Translations under genes and position numbers: made by a program
DNA from: Apostichopus japonicus
Lineage: Eukaryota > Echinodermata > Holothuroidea > Aspidochirotida > Stichopodidae
Length of the DNA: 64,000 nt
Assembly (NCBI RefSeq): GCF_037975245.1
Contig: NC_092564.1
Location: forward strand, 20,127,984 to 20,191,983
Direction of reading: 5' to 3'
Notes under the pieces: generated by a model
Databases searched by the model: none
Seen by the model: only the letters and a program-made list of their open reading frames with translations
Told to the model about the DNA's origin: nothing
Part shown: positions 12,387 to 23,908 of the stretch, piece by piece
How positions within the stretch are numbered: position 1 is the first letter of the stretch
Layout of the letters: each line of letters opens with the position of its first letter

Positions 12387-13499
12387 ATATAGCCTATATC
12401 AAAACTAACTATTATCTTGACGGTAAATTGGTCTTCATTGTGGCTATAGATACATCATCAATACGTATGAATATGTATTCTGGACTATATAGTTTATGTC
12501 AACATACCGAAGCCGATAGATGTATCTCTTGTCTTACATATACAGGCATACTACCTTTAATTTATCCATTAGACACGGATAATATCGTGCGAGATCGGGT
12601 ACAGATGAATAAATGTGTCTCTCCGCCCTAGCTAATCTACCACTCTCCGACACCATATCTGTTTATAATCACAAAATTCACCTTCGTGTAAACTTGATCT
12701 TGTTATACTTGTTTATTATTGTTAGCAGATTTTAGCATAAACAACTGCAGCATAGCGATTATCAGTGAAGATGAACGAGTGAGTGGTGCGTTAAATTAAA
12801 TACAAAAAAAATAGCAACAGAAAAGATGAGAGTATACAAATTTATAATCACAGAAAATTCGTCATTCTGTTTGAAAGAACTTTCTTTTGTTTGTCAAAAT
12901 GATTTGATGTTTCTACGATATTGGTAATTCAAGTATCATTAAAATTAACGCTTGAATATTCACCAGTATAATAAGATCAAATAAAGAAGACCCTACCAAA
13001 TATAGTAGCTATAGTACACACTACATCTGTTGTAAGAGATTGAGTTTTGTTTCCCTGTTATATAATGACAATGGTTGTCACATTTGAATGAGACATGCGT
13101 TCATTAATGTGCCCATAACTTACTAAATCCGTTCCATCCAGCCTTGTATGTTGCATTGTCATATTGAACAATGTGATACCATATTTGTCTTGAAATTTCT
13201 GTCAAACCATACCGTATAAGCGGTTGTAGCGGTCTCTGGCTTCGATCCATTTTCCAATTATGACTTGGACTAATCCATCTTTCAAATTTCCATTATACCG
13301 CTTTTCTGACGAAAATTCGCTTCGACTTAACTTTTTCATTGAACAACATGCGATTGTATTAACTAGACAAGCTAGAAATTCGCGCCGAGGGTTTTTATTT
13401 ACTTTATGCGGATGGATATATAACAGGGGGTCATCATCGCATTCAGAAAATGTGACGTCACAATTTGTGCATGCTATAAACTGCCTTTATTGTAGCAGA

Positions 13500-14405
13500 C
13501 GGCTGCATGCTGTACTCAGGACTGTCTTATATTAAACACAAATTTGTAACGATGTATGTACTTTATTCCCATTATTTGCAGCCTGCCTTTACACTCTATA
13601 AAGTACTTATACAGTATATAACAGAATGCTGCATGCGGTGCTCAAATTTGCTTATATTAAAACACACATTTTTCACGGAGCAATGAACTTAAGATGTTCC
13701 CTTTGATTGTACTCTGTGTGTTTGGATGTGTAATTCTGTCGGTAGCAACACGCACACGCACGTTAGTTCCTCTTGCATTACGTCATTTTGGCTTTAGTGA
13801 AAAACATTGTGACTGTGGAGTGAATTGCACGTACGTATGTGTGTAATATGTATGCGAAAATCGTAACTTTCCTTTCATTAGTACAACACTTAGATTGTGC
13901 CTCACGTAATCGTTGATTCTTTGATCAACGAAAAAAGGAAAAAACGATACAAAAATTGACTAAGCGTATAACGTTAACGTTGCATGCAATACCTATATAG
14001 CCTACTGGCCCACCGGTGTTCTCGCTTTTTCTGGCACTCTTTATACCTATAGCGGTCTTTTCGTGCGGCATTTGCTCAATTTTTTATGAGCCCTGAAAGT
14101 GCAGACTGTTGTATATAATAGTTAGACACTCTTACTGATTCGCAATATTAAAGGCACAGTTATGTCGTTTAAACGTTAATTATGGTATGCACCAGTACTA
14201 AATATTTTTCATTCAATTCCCAGCAATTTAACCTAAAGTCACGGAAACCCCGGGGATATCGGACCAATGTAATAAATTGCATACAGTAACGGAATGCTGA
14301 ATGCTGTGCTGCAGACGGTTCTATTAAGCACAATTTTTTTGGCACGACGCATCCACTTTAAGTTGTTTCCTTTGATTGCAGTCTGTGTTTGAACACAGCA
14401 ACCAC
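13500..14405. repeat. Degenerate dispersed repeat, 2-3 copies
   Basis: A block of roughly 120 bp around 13610-13740, with GAATGCTG, a TATTAAA-ACACA tract and CCTTTGATTG, recurs in diverged form at 14278-14403. A partial third copy lies near 13495-13545. The copies share order but differ at many bases, so the family is old. Nature unknown. Confidence 0.5.
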
Positions 14406-15000
14406 TGCTTCCCATTCTAGCGGAATGACGTTTTGCATCATAATATGTAGACAGCCAAAGGCTCCACGATGCCTGAACTTTGGAATGTTCTTTTCTTGCG
14501 GTCCTTTGCTCTTAGAATTACCCTGACAACGAGTCTTTGCATGAATTATGAGATGAACTTTCAAGTTAAGCTACTGATAAAGCAGGCATCTTCACGTTCT
14601 AGTTCTTAGTTTCATCTTTATTACCGATAGCATAATTCAAATGTTGAGAGCAGGCTCAAGAAAGAAAAATGACGTTTGGTTATATATCTATTTACAACTT
14701 TATATTTGAACGTTTTCTTGAACATTGGAATACCAAACCTGTGTGAAATTTAATCCCTCATTTTGTGTATATTATAGACATTTTGATCTTCCTTTATTTT
14801 ATCATTAAAGAGTTTTGCGGTTCGTATTTGTTTACTTCCTTAGACAAGTTTCTTTTGCATGTCGGTTCAGAATTAGTTTAGAGACCCAAGGTTTAGGAAG
14901 CCTTACAGTAGCTTATTTCAGACCCTATCCGTGTTAGATCGAGCATGAACACCGGCTTATTTCAAGCCTTCTCTTTTCGATAAGTATTCAGAAGATAACA

Positions 15001-15345
15001 AGGCAGTGGTGTGAATTTGCTCCCCTTCCTGCTCCAGGGACCGACTTTTAACGTCCCCATCCGACGGACGAGAGTGTATGCCCCAGCATCTGACCACTTT
15101 CTCAAATACTGAGGTAGGCAGTGCAGCCATGACGAAAAAAGTTGTTTCTAGAGCAAGTGAAGAACAGAAACAAACCCCTTTTTCCCAAGTTCACAAACCA
15201 GAAATACCAAATCCACGGAAGACTCCGTACATCACAATTGCACTGCAGCAATTTTTTAATAGGTCGAGACAATCGGGCTCCTGGCGGTTGATTCGGGAAC
15301 CTAAGGATTGTGAGGCGGACACTCTAACCGCTGAACCAAGCCTTT
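15001..15345 (-). repeat. tRNA-derived SINE (minus)
   Basis: On the minus strand, 15345-15281 resembles a tRNA: TGGTTCAGCGGTTAGAGTGT as A box, then a CCTCACAAT anticodon-like loop and GGTTCCCGAATC as a degenerate B box. Downstream on the same strand is a body including the complement of GACTTTTAACGTCCCCATCC at 15043-15062. This suits a tRNA-derived SINE. The insertion in the T arm rules out a working tRNA. The 121-codon frame on the + strand here is therefore not a gene. Confidence 0.5.
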
Positions 15346-15852
15346 GCCTTACTTATTGGCAAACGACATTCGAAGAGATGGAATTTGGAAATCAAACATC
15401 AGTACCATTGCATACGGTGTACAGTAATTCTAGTTTGGCTTAATGGATATAAAATATTACTGTTAAACATCCCTTTAGCTTCGTGGCTGACGGTATTGGT
15501 CATAGAAAAAAACATTCGCCCCTTTCGATTCCTGTAAGTTAAAGATTGCCGACGCGTTACGTCACAACGGAAAGAATCTTCATGGCGGACCCCCATTTTT
15601 TCTTATATCTCAATCTAAAATTAAGGTAAAATTATTGGATTAGCGAAAATTAATATATAAATACATAAACAACTATGTACACAAATCTAAGTTGCGGTAG
15701 TGTTATCTTCCCCGTGTAGGTAGGTATGTTATCGAAACGTCTTTTTTCTTTATTACAGGAAGAAAGCAAATAGTAGCATCACGTTTCGTTAACTGAACGA
15801 TAGGTTACTACATTATAGAACATGTGTGGGTATGTTGCGTATACGGTCCCTC

Positions 15853-16684
15853 TTAAGGTCCCATGCATACATCACTCATTGACCTGTACGCTTCTAAGCT
15901 CTATGTATATGTTGTTGGTTCTTACATACAACCGGGTATCTCTTGTATTGCTGAGTCACCGACTCACACAGCATCTCCAGCAAAGAAATGGTTATATACT
16001 AGACTCACCATCAACTGCAGAGAGATGGGTTACGTAAGTGACCGGATTTGTAAATCTGTGGTCACTGGTTCGAATAGCGTTCTAAACAACTTTCTTTCTC
16101 TCTCATGAATAATAATTAACTAACTGGGGGCGCCCGTTGGGAAAGAACATAGCTAAACTACTTAAAGGCATTGACGACTTGCCCCAAACCGCGTGCCGCG
16201 CTCTGAAAAAGTTAACTTTCCGTTGCTTGCAAGTGAAGTTTTTTTCTTGTCGCTAAAATGCAGACAGTACAGTACAAACGTGATACCTTGTTATCTTTTA
16301 TCTGGACCTGAGATGTCCATCGCTGCTATGTACACTGTGTTGTGGGTATTGACCGTAGCTGTATGTATTGACTGTACAATAGTGTCTAATTACCGAAGGT
16401 AGCAAGCTATGGGTGTATTTTCTGGGATCGATGGTGGTGTCTAACACTTCTGTTACACCTCATTCGAAAGTAGGTCAGATTACCGGCATGAGACGTTTCT
16501 TTTTGCGCGAGTCTTCACACCCGTTAAGGTCCCATGCATACATCACTCATTGACCTCTACGCTTCTTTGTATGATTTGCAGGATTTGTAAATCTGTGGCC
16601 ACTGGTTCGAATATCGTTCTAAACAACTTTCTTTCTCTCTCATGAATAATAATTAACTAACTGGGGGCGCTCGTTGGGAAAGAA
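15853..16684 (+). repeat. Duplicated blocks with a tRNA-Thr-like core
   Basis: Two blocks occur twice in the same order: 15853-15900 and 16523-16566, then 16043-16149 and 16581-16684. The second block contains GATTTGTAAATCTG, like a TGT anticodon arm, followed by CACTGGTTCGAATA, a B-box-like T arm. This looks like a tRNA-derived SINE or pseudo-tRNA duplicated with its flank. The 5' part of the tRNA is not intact in either copy. Confidence 0.5.
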
Positions 16685-16864
16685 TATGTTAAACTACTTA
16701 AACGTAAAACGTTGTGTGTCTTGATACGGTAATACCATCTACAAGATAAGTTAAAACTAGAATACTTTCAAAAGATACAAAAATTACACAAGATGTAGAG
16801 TATTGAAACGAAATCTTAATAAATTGATCCACTCTCAACCCCCAATCCCCCTTACATTGAGACG

Positions 16865-17190
16865 GTGTAATCACGTGATCGCAGCGTAGCGAAGGGGGGG
16901 GGGGGCGAAGAGGGCAACCGTTTTTGTTTGTTTGTTTGTTTGTATGTTTTTATGTTTTTATGATATCGCTAGTAATTTCAAAATAGAAGATGCTGAGATG
17001 CAACTAACAAGGCCTGGGAAGTGCCATTTCCAGCGATCTGGGAGGTATTTTCGGCCAAAATTTTCTTGTACGCTTCGCGCCAGCTATTGGTGGCGCTACG
17101 CTTAGATAGTTTCCAGTGCCGAATCTACGGCTCTGAAAGTTTGCCAACAGGTTCGCCCTTCCTTTGGCAAATTCTTCGCGACGCGCCTGT
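16865..17190 (-). repeat. GCGTAGCGAGGAA-family repeat (minus)
   Basis: Read on the minus strand it has GCGCGTCGCGAAGAATTTGC, then CTATCTAAGCGTAGCGCC, CTCCCAGATCGCTGG, CACTTCCCAGGCCTTG, an ATTACTAGCGATATCAT block and a run of C. The same order is found at 35,985-36,310 and in the repeat split by the LINE at 56.2 and 59.6 kb. It is a non-coding family of unknown type. Confidence 0.75.
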
Positions 17191-19718
17191 GTGATCGTGA
17201 TGATGTTTGCCATGTTATTTAGTGATTAAATGTGATTAACACGAGTCCTTTGAAAAGGGAACAGATTTCAAATCTCCTGTCAATGTCATTCTTTTAAAAA
17301 AAAAATACAAATATTCAATTCAATGTCATTCATTGAGCACAATGACTGATTTTTCAACACTTTGCGTTCTTGTAAATAACATACACAACCAATACGAAAC
17401 TCGCAGGGCGAGCATAGCTTTGATGTCACAGATACCCACAGGATAGTGCACAGATACGTATGTGTTTAACGTGTTGGTGTTGAAATAAACCTTCAAAATG
17501 CTAATAAAAGGAGAAGCTTTTTGTACTACCAAATTCCTCAAACTGAATAAAACTCGAATTCTCTCAAACAAGTTGGGATTCTTATCTAATGTTAATACCA
17601 TTAAATACTATCCTCCCATTACATGCTCTCAAAGCAATTGTATTGGCAATATAAACAGTTCCAATTCTTGTTCTGGTAGTAACCGTGATGTTCATACTGC
17701 TCATACTGTCAGTACGAGTGCTTTAAAGTGGGACATGAAACTACAGTATAGAAAAATGTCCCAACCAGGTGATTTCTTTTGGTCCAACCTTTAGGACGAA
17801 AGTTCACTGATCAGGAGTAAATCAGTCGAAGGTGAGAGGGTCTCTCTCTCTCAATCAATCGTGTTGAATATTCATGGCTAGAATGTTATCACCGATAATT
17901 CTCTTTAATTAGTTCATTTTACTTGGTCTGACTTTTCTCATACTCTTTCTAGATATTCCAGATAATATTTATTGTCACAAGATTTGGGTAAAACTGTCTG
18001 ATATACTATATTAAACCGTAAGGCTTAGGAAGGTCCCTTTATTCGTAAAGAAGGCTCAACTAACGAAAGAGAACTTCGCAATAATTTGCGTAGTCCTGCA
18101 GACGACAAAGTGAACCTGTGACGTCACTACGTGATTCTTACCGCTAACAAATTCTGGGTGTTGGGGATTCGATGCATGGACTATTTCTATTAAACTGTAA
18201 ACACGCAAACAGTTTACTGTAGTGTTGTGTATTTTGTGGGGTCATTTACACAGAAATTGACAATGTTCTTAGTTATTTATTGAAAGCCAGAAACGAGCAA
18301 ATGATAAAAACGAAATGTTGTACTTCCTTTGAAAACTACTCGCTTTAAGCTTATATCATTGTGTCGTAGCAAATGTGGCGCTAACATATCTTACCTAGGA
18401 TTTAATTAACAGCATAGAGCTCATAATTTTCGTGTGAAATATTTTTCACCAAAACTTCGTCAGGAAGTAACAGTTATTTTTACAGTCGTTTGATTCTCAA
18501 AATGTGCCACTTTGAGAGCAAGCCATGAATATTTTCACAAAAAGTTGTATAACCTTCGAGCTCACTAAGAGAGCTACCTTGTTTAAAAACAATCTGAATA
18601 CTCTTAATTAACGAATAAGTTATTTCGATACAGAATATTTTGTGTCCCACAAATTTAATGTTATGCTCTATTTTATTTTTCTGGATAACATCTCACGTTT
18701 TGTCATTTTCATCTTTCCTGGACAATTTCAATAGACTGAAGTAAAAGATTAGAAGCATGCACAAAACTAGAATATACCTATACGTATGCAATTATTCTGT
18801 TATCCTCTTTATATGTTAGGCGTATCCCAAGACCAGACCAGACTTGAAATGCATCCGATCGTCTACACCAGTTTGTCAAGCTTTTGAAAAACTGCAGAGC
18901 GCCACTAATTTGAACGACTTGAGTTCGCTGTTCGATAATATCGTCCAGTCCAAGGCAGTGGGCGTAGCCACATATATTTTCCGAGACTGCAAAACAATTA
19001 CACGCGCGTAAAGTCGTATACATTGGCAATACTTTAAAGTTGTACCACAAAAGTGTATAGTTGGAACGATGGAAGTGATACACCATTTGCATTTAATCCC
19101 CCTTACTGGAACAATATTTTCCCAAAGGGCCAACGTGAAACCTTTCCTTCTAGACCCCTCCCTAGAACGGATGTAAGCCAAATTTTGCCCCCCCCCCCTT
19201 AAAAAAAAATCAAACTCGAGTCAGATGGTATTGCTGGGGCGCAACTACGTATAACTACTGCCAAACTTGTTAAGTACATTTACACGTATATATGCGCAAC
19301 AATATATACAATCGAAAACTCTTCAACGTCGTTTCAAAAGGATCAAAATATAGCATCTAAGCATCTTTCATTTTCACGAAATGTCTTCAAAGGTGACGGT
19401 ACCCCTTCCCCTTAGATCCCTCCCTGTGGACGCTTCAACATCTCACCCGGCATGCACACTACAATTAAGCTGCCCGTGCCACTGTGCTATATAGCCTGTC
19501 ACCGTGAAATCAAAAGACATCAATTCAGGCGTAAATGAAACCTTCATTCTCTTACTCGTAAAATTGGGACACATTTTTATGGGCTTTACCCCGTCACACC
19601 ACGTACGCTGACTACGCGGCTGGTCCATATACTGAAATTATAATAATCGAAGCCAGGACACAAATCTGGCTTTGAAGTTCAATGATGCCATTTTCATAAC
19701 TGATATATGTTATAACAG

Positions 19719-21086
19719 GCAAAGACAGAGGTACAACATTCTTTTCCGGCTGTCGTTTCCAGGAAGGTTGCTAGGTACGCGATACACGAGTTGGCGAATC
19801 TTCCGAAAGCCAACAAGTGGCCTTAGCGATTGACTCGCGTGTTCGGACTTACATTCCGAGACAGTGAGTTGTTTCCTGCAAACCCTCCTTGGAAATCTTC
19901 CGGAAACGATAATGAGTAAAGTTAATCATTAATAACTAAAATATAAGCGTTTTGTAATTCATAGTAACATCAATTATAAGAGTTAATGAGTTAGAAAGAC
20001 TGGCTTGTTACATTTTGTTGTCTCTGGCCTTAATCCTACAATAAGTTTGTAAAGCTGTCTGTGTTAATAGTTGAGTAAATCCTGGGTTTATATCCTAAAC
20101 GTACTAACCCCCCCCCCCCTCCGTCATTGGCAAAGAGTATAACACACGTTGTCTCCCCTTATTCAACACATATGTTTATGGTTCCTCTGGAAAGCAGTGC
20201 TTCTGCACTGAACAGGACTACCCTCATTGAAGATGACAATAATTTAAAAAAAAATTCCTTTGGGAGATACGAGACATAAACGGAGCAGCTACAGGAAAAT
20301 CTTCACACTTTAGTGAAATAGAGGAAGGTGGGAAAATGGACAAGGAATACCTTAGGGGAAGGGGGGATGGGGTTACACGAGGAAGAGTTTACTATTATTT
20401 ACACTAAAAAGATCTTTGAAACTACAGGACATTAAGTAACAGTTAATTAGTCATTTTTTTCAGTTTAGTTTGTCTACTTATAAAAACAATATTGATAAAG
20501 GCAGAATCAGAGGAACGCACAACGACAATCAGAGAATTGTTAATTTAATCCTTGCAGAACGGGAGCGATGGCATTTCTTTTTGTCCACCTGGCAACTGGT
20601 CCCTCCATGAGCTGATTGTGTTTATACTCAAGGGGATGACGTATACACAATTTGCGATTATTCAGCAATGAACAGGAGGATCGGTTTAGTTATATGTTTT
20701 TACTTTCGATATGAAATGTGCAAAGTCTGGTTTATTAAATCCCAAAATATTTTAATTATAAAAAGATATGTGAAGTTGTCATTGTAATAAAGTATGGTAT
20801 TATTCTCATATACCATTTTATTCACGCGGAAGTATATATCGTTCATGTCTCTTTTGTTTTTTTTAGTAAAACGTCACTCGAGCCGTTCCTCTCGGATCAT
20901 TGTAATGCCCAACATTTAGCAAAAACACCACAGGTGGAACGGTTGGTGCAAGAAGCATTGACCAGGGCCAATGGTGCCTCACCGGGACAACGCATATATG
21001 TTGCAGAGAAGTCGCAGATTTACCCTGGTCCTTGTTTTGTTCGAGGCACCAAATACGTCGCTCATAGCAAGGCCCTGGGCCGGTAG
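19719..21086 (+). CDS. Putative terminal exons of an unrecognised protein
   Basis: Segment 20867-21086 follows a strong acceptor (TCTTTTGTTTTTTTTAG) and stays open for 72 codons to TAG at 21084-21086. Its product includes SLEPFLSDHCNAQHLA, VERLVQEALTRANG and SQIYPGPCFVRGTKY, and has a natural-looking composition with no repeat bias. A candidate preceding exon is 19719-19772, from CATAACAG-type acceptor to donor AG|GTACGC. Its phase fits and would join it through an AGT serine codon. I do not recognise the protein or any domain. The upstream segment is open in more than one frame, so it is weaker than the terminal exon. It could be the C-terminus of the kinase-like exons at 8-9 kb or a separate gene. 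Confidence 0.35.
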
Positions 21087-22891
21087 CAATTTAATCCTCG
21101 GTCCGAGAAAGAGTCATATTGACGCCAAATACCTTGTACAGAAGTCTCACTTCAAATATATGTTTTTCCAGTCTCATCATTGTCTTGGGACAAACTGATT
21201 CGTACATGGTGTATGTTAAAGCACGCTGACATCGACATGATGCTTTAATATATCATCGTCTCCATTTGTTTGTCTTTTTTTGCAAATAGTCACTAATTGC
21301 TAAAGTAGTCTGTATATTGCTTTGAATTTTATATAAACTGAATATTATTGGTTGTTATTATATACGAAACATGCTGTCAATGAAACAAGAAACTACTTAT
21401 TAGTTTGAAAAGGGGGGGGGGGAGGGGTAGGGCTGTGATGGAATGCCTGTTATGTGTGAAACATATCACATTGCATAACTCTCTCGTGGCACCGACCGTC
21501 TGTCTCCCTTGGAGCAATTGGAAATGGTCATACTATAAGAAGAAAAAGAAGATGAAGAAGAAGAAGAAAAATTATAGAAGGCGAAGAAGCAGAGCGGAAC
21601 TTCAATTATGAATCGAATACTTTCGGGTATTATACCAGGGAGTTGTTATGGACTACTCCCTGATTATACATAGGAGTATAGGATTCGTTAACAGATAGCG
21701 TAAATAAATAGGGGATCGTAAGAAGGAAACACCGCTCAAAATAAAAGTAGAGATAGAGGGAGAGAGAGAGGGGTGAGTGGGTTTTGTTTGTATAATCTGC
21801 ATAGAGATCGTTGCCGGACGATGGTAAAATATTTTTTGACTGAAACTACTGGTAATGCTGATCCACACTTTACTACTCGGCAGCTAAAATTTCCTACCAG
21901 AAGGACGCATTCATTGATTGTTGACGCCTTTTCTCTTTCTTGGAAAGTATCGCACTTGAGAAGCCTGAGAAGGAGGGAAAACCCCAAAACACTTGCAAGT
22001 ACCACACATACCACAATGACGAGTTGATTAAGACATTTGTATATAGCCTATATATCATATGGAATCCTTGCGGAACTCGGCACAAGCCACCTCGTTTACG
22101 CAGCAAATATCGCTACAAAATAAGCACATTTCGCGCTAAATCTTTTCATAACTTTCTAAGTACAGCACTCAGAAAACCCTTTCTTATGTCATTTTGAAGA
22201 CTATCGTGTCCTCTTTACAATGAAATGTCATACATAGGTACATGCTGATTTTGCATATGAAAGGATCCTTTCCAATGTTTGTTTTTGTTCATCATACACG
22301 GACTATATCATCGGAGCTTGCCTATAGCTGTTCTAAATATCATTAAAGCAAACAGATGGCCAGTAGGGGGGAGGGAGTGTTCTCAACACAATAGCTATAT
22401 AGCTCTTACAAATCTTCCGCGTTATGGTTACTTTTGAATTGGGGATTATATATGATTCCCAACGCGCGTTTTCTTGAGCGAACAAGGCAAAGATAAGCAG
22501 GGGGAAAATATTGCATATCTCGCTGAGGAAATGGAAATATTTATTAAGAAATATTAACTCATGTACATGTCTTTGTTTTTACTGTACGGGATATAATCGT
22601 CATCAACAGGAAGAGAGAGAAAAAAAAAAACGGAAATCGTTCTCACATAAATTTTGAGCTGATAAGCGATAATTTCACGAGAGTTATTCGGATGGGCAAT
22701 TTTCTACGATATTATACGGTGTTGGATAATTTCGGGCAATTTCGACAATATTGTACGGTTTTGGATAACCTAACGGAAAATGTCTTATAAAATACGTGTC
22801 TGCTGAAAGTAAAAGTCGTCTAGGTTCCTCTGGGGAAACAAGTTTATATTATTCTGTTGTGAAAATTCGCGAATTGTTCAACTGACAGGAG
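21087..22891. other. Spacer upstream of the GPCR
   Basis: No supported gene. It has a G-run near 21410-21425, an AGA-rich purine tract at about 21540-21595 and a GA-rich tract at 21751-21773. A minus-strand frame near 22,000 starts with a hydrophobic stretch, but no splice-consistent continuation was found. The 5' UTR of the GPCR probably lies just before 22,892. Confidence 0.5.
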
Positions 22892-23908
22892 ATGGCTGAT
22901 TATTACAGTTACTACGGGAGTTCCTTTTCCTTTTCCACTTCAAATTCGTCTTCGGTCGTCGTAAAGTGCCCTGGACCATCTACGGCCATCATCACTGGTG
23001 TGTCAGTGATGTGTGTGGTCGGTGCATTCGGAATTGTATCCAATTTGGCTTTATTCCTCATACCGTTTCTCATGAAGGCGTTTAGAACGTCGCCTAATGC
23101 TCTAGTCACAAACCTCGCATTAGCTGATTTCTTGTACCTGATCGTCAACGCGCCATTCTCGATTGAGCACGAGCTGTTTCCTTGCTTTCAATTCGGTTTG
23201 ATAATGTGTAAAATTCAAAATGGCTTCACTGTGACAACACAGGCTGTTACTGTATTTTCGTTGACTGCCGGAGCGATTGAACGTCACTTTGCCCTGTTAT
23301 CCAGGAATCCCCAATCAACATCCTGGAACATCGTCATCTTCACTATATGTACCATTTGGGCGATATCTCTTTTTCTCTCGATACCAACAGTGTTAGCGTC
23401 TCATACGGTACGCGATATCTTGTGCGTTCCATTGCCTCTGTTTGAAACATCAGCCAAGCTGCACGAATTTCTGAGGTTCCTCTTCCTTTACCTGCTGCCA
23501 TTGGTAATCATCGCGTGGTGCTATACCGCCATCTTCCGTGAACTTCAAAACTCACGACAGCTGACGAGCAAGATTTATCAATCGCGACATCTTCAACAAG
23601 CTCGCAAGAGGAGTGCGTTTGTTTTCCTGTCCATAATCACATTATTTGCGGTCTGTTATTTGCCATATTTCGTCTATAATTTCATTTTCCATTTCTTGTC
23701 CGAGTTGTTTGGTGACAGTAATAGGACATATTTTGTCACTCTCGATGTCTTAAGGGTCGTCAGTCAAATTGCTGTATTTCTACGGGCATGTCTGGATCCA
23801 TGCGCTATTTTAATCATTAGTACCAAGCACAGGAGAGCTATTAAAAGAATGTGGAACACGTTAGCGTTACACCTGCGTGGTGCGCATTCTAGTCAAAGAG
23901 CTGGTTAA
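22892..23908 (+). CDS. Class A GPCR, probably peptide-activated
   Basis: One uninterrupted frame of 338 residues with seven hydrophobic segments. Class A landmarks are N51 in TM1 (GIVSNLALF), NLALAD with D79 in TM2, C106 at the top of TM3 and C178 in the second extracellular loop as the conserved disulfide. ERH at 130-132 stands in place of DRY, with W156 in TM4, P203 in TM5, CYLP at 255-258 in place of CWxP, and LDP at 301-303 in place of NPxxY, with no tyrosine at that position. The N-terminus carries NSS at 18-20, and N277-R-T is a second possible glycosylation site. The TM1-TM2 region and ARKRSAFVF before TM6 resemble peptide receptors of the bombesin, endothelin or CCHamide type. The ligand is unknown. 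The first ATG was chosen since it gives a complete extracellular tail. A CTGACAG just upstream could be an acceptor for a 5' UTR intron. Confidence 0.93.
   Translation: MADYYSYYGSSFSFSTSNSSSVVVKCPGPSTAIITGVSVMCVVGAFGIVSNLALFLIPFLMKAFRTSPNALVTNLALADFLYLIVNAPFSIEHELFPCFQFGLIMCKIQNGFTVTTQAVTVFSLTAGAIERHFALLSRNPQSTSWNIVIFTICTIWAISLFLSIPTVLASHTVRDILCVPLPLFETSAKLHEFLRFLFLYLLPLVIIAWCYTAIFRELQNSRQLTSKIYQSRHLQQARKRSAFVFLSIITLFAVCYLPYFVYNFIFHFLSELFGDSNRTYFVTLDVLRVVSQIAVFLRACLDPCAILIISTKHRRAIKRMWNTLALHLRGAHSSQRAG

Larger units (their letters stand above)
11370..19718. other. Long stretch without a firm gene
   Basis: I find no convincing gene on either strand across this stretch. It holds a small hAT MITE, a degenerate repeat, tRNA-derived SINE fragments, a direct duplication and one G/C-run element, each listed separately. 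The rest is AT-rich single-copy-looking DNA. Open frames of up to about 120 codons occur but lack recognisable domains and partly lie in SINEs. Confidence 0.6.

Noticed and set aside
15281-15345. Functional tRNA gene
   Set aside because: The T arm carries an insertion and the acceptor stem does not pair. The same holds for the tRNA-like sequences at 16.1, 43.4 and 45.1 kb.
15078-15443. 121-codon frame
   Set aside because: It overlaps a tRNA-derived SINE on the opposite strand and has no recognisable domain or splice support.
16313-16398. Signal-peptide-like start (MYTVLWVLTVAVC) followed by a possible donor
   Set aside because: No compatible second exon was found and the donor is weak, so it is not listed as a gene.
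17004-17213. Frame with REEFAKGR and PPRSLEMALP
   Set aside because: The same peptide pieces appear in other copies of the repeat family, so it is a translated non-coding repeat with no functional protein.
21736-22014. Minus-strand frame with a hydrophobic N-terminus
   Set aside because: The hydrophobic start is short, the rest is low-complexity, and there is no partner exon or known domain.
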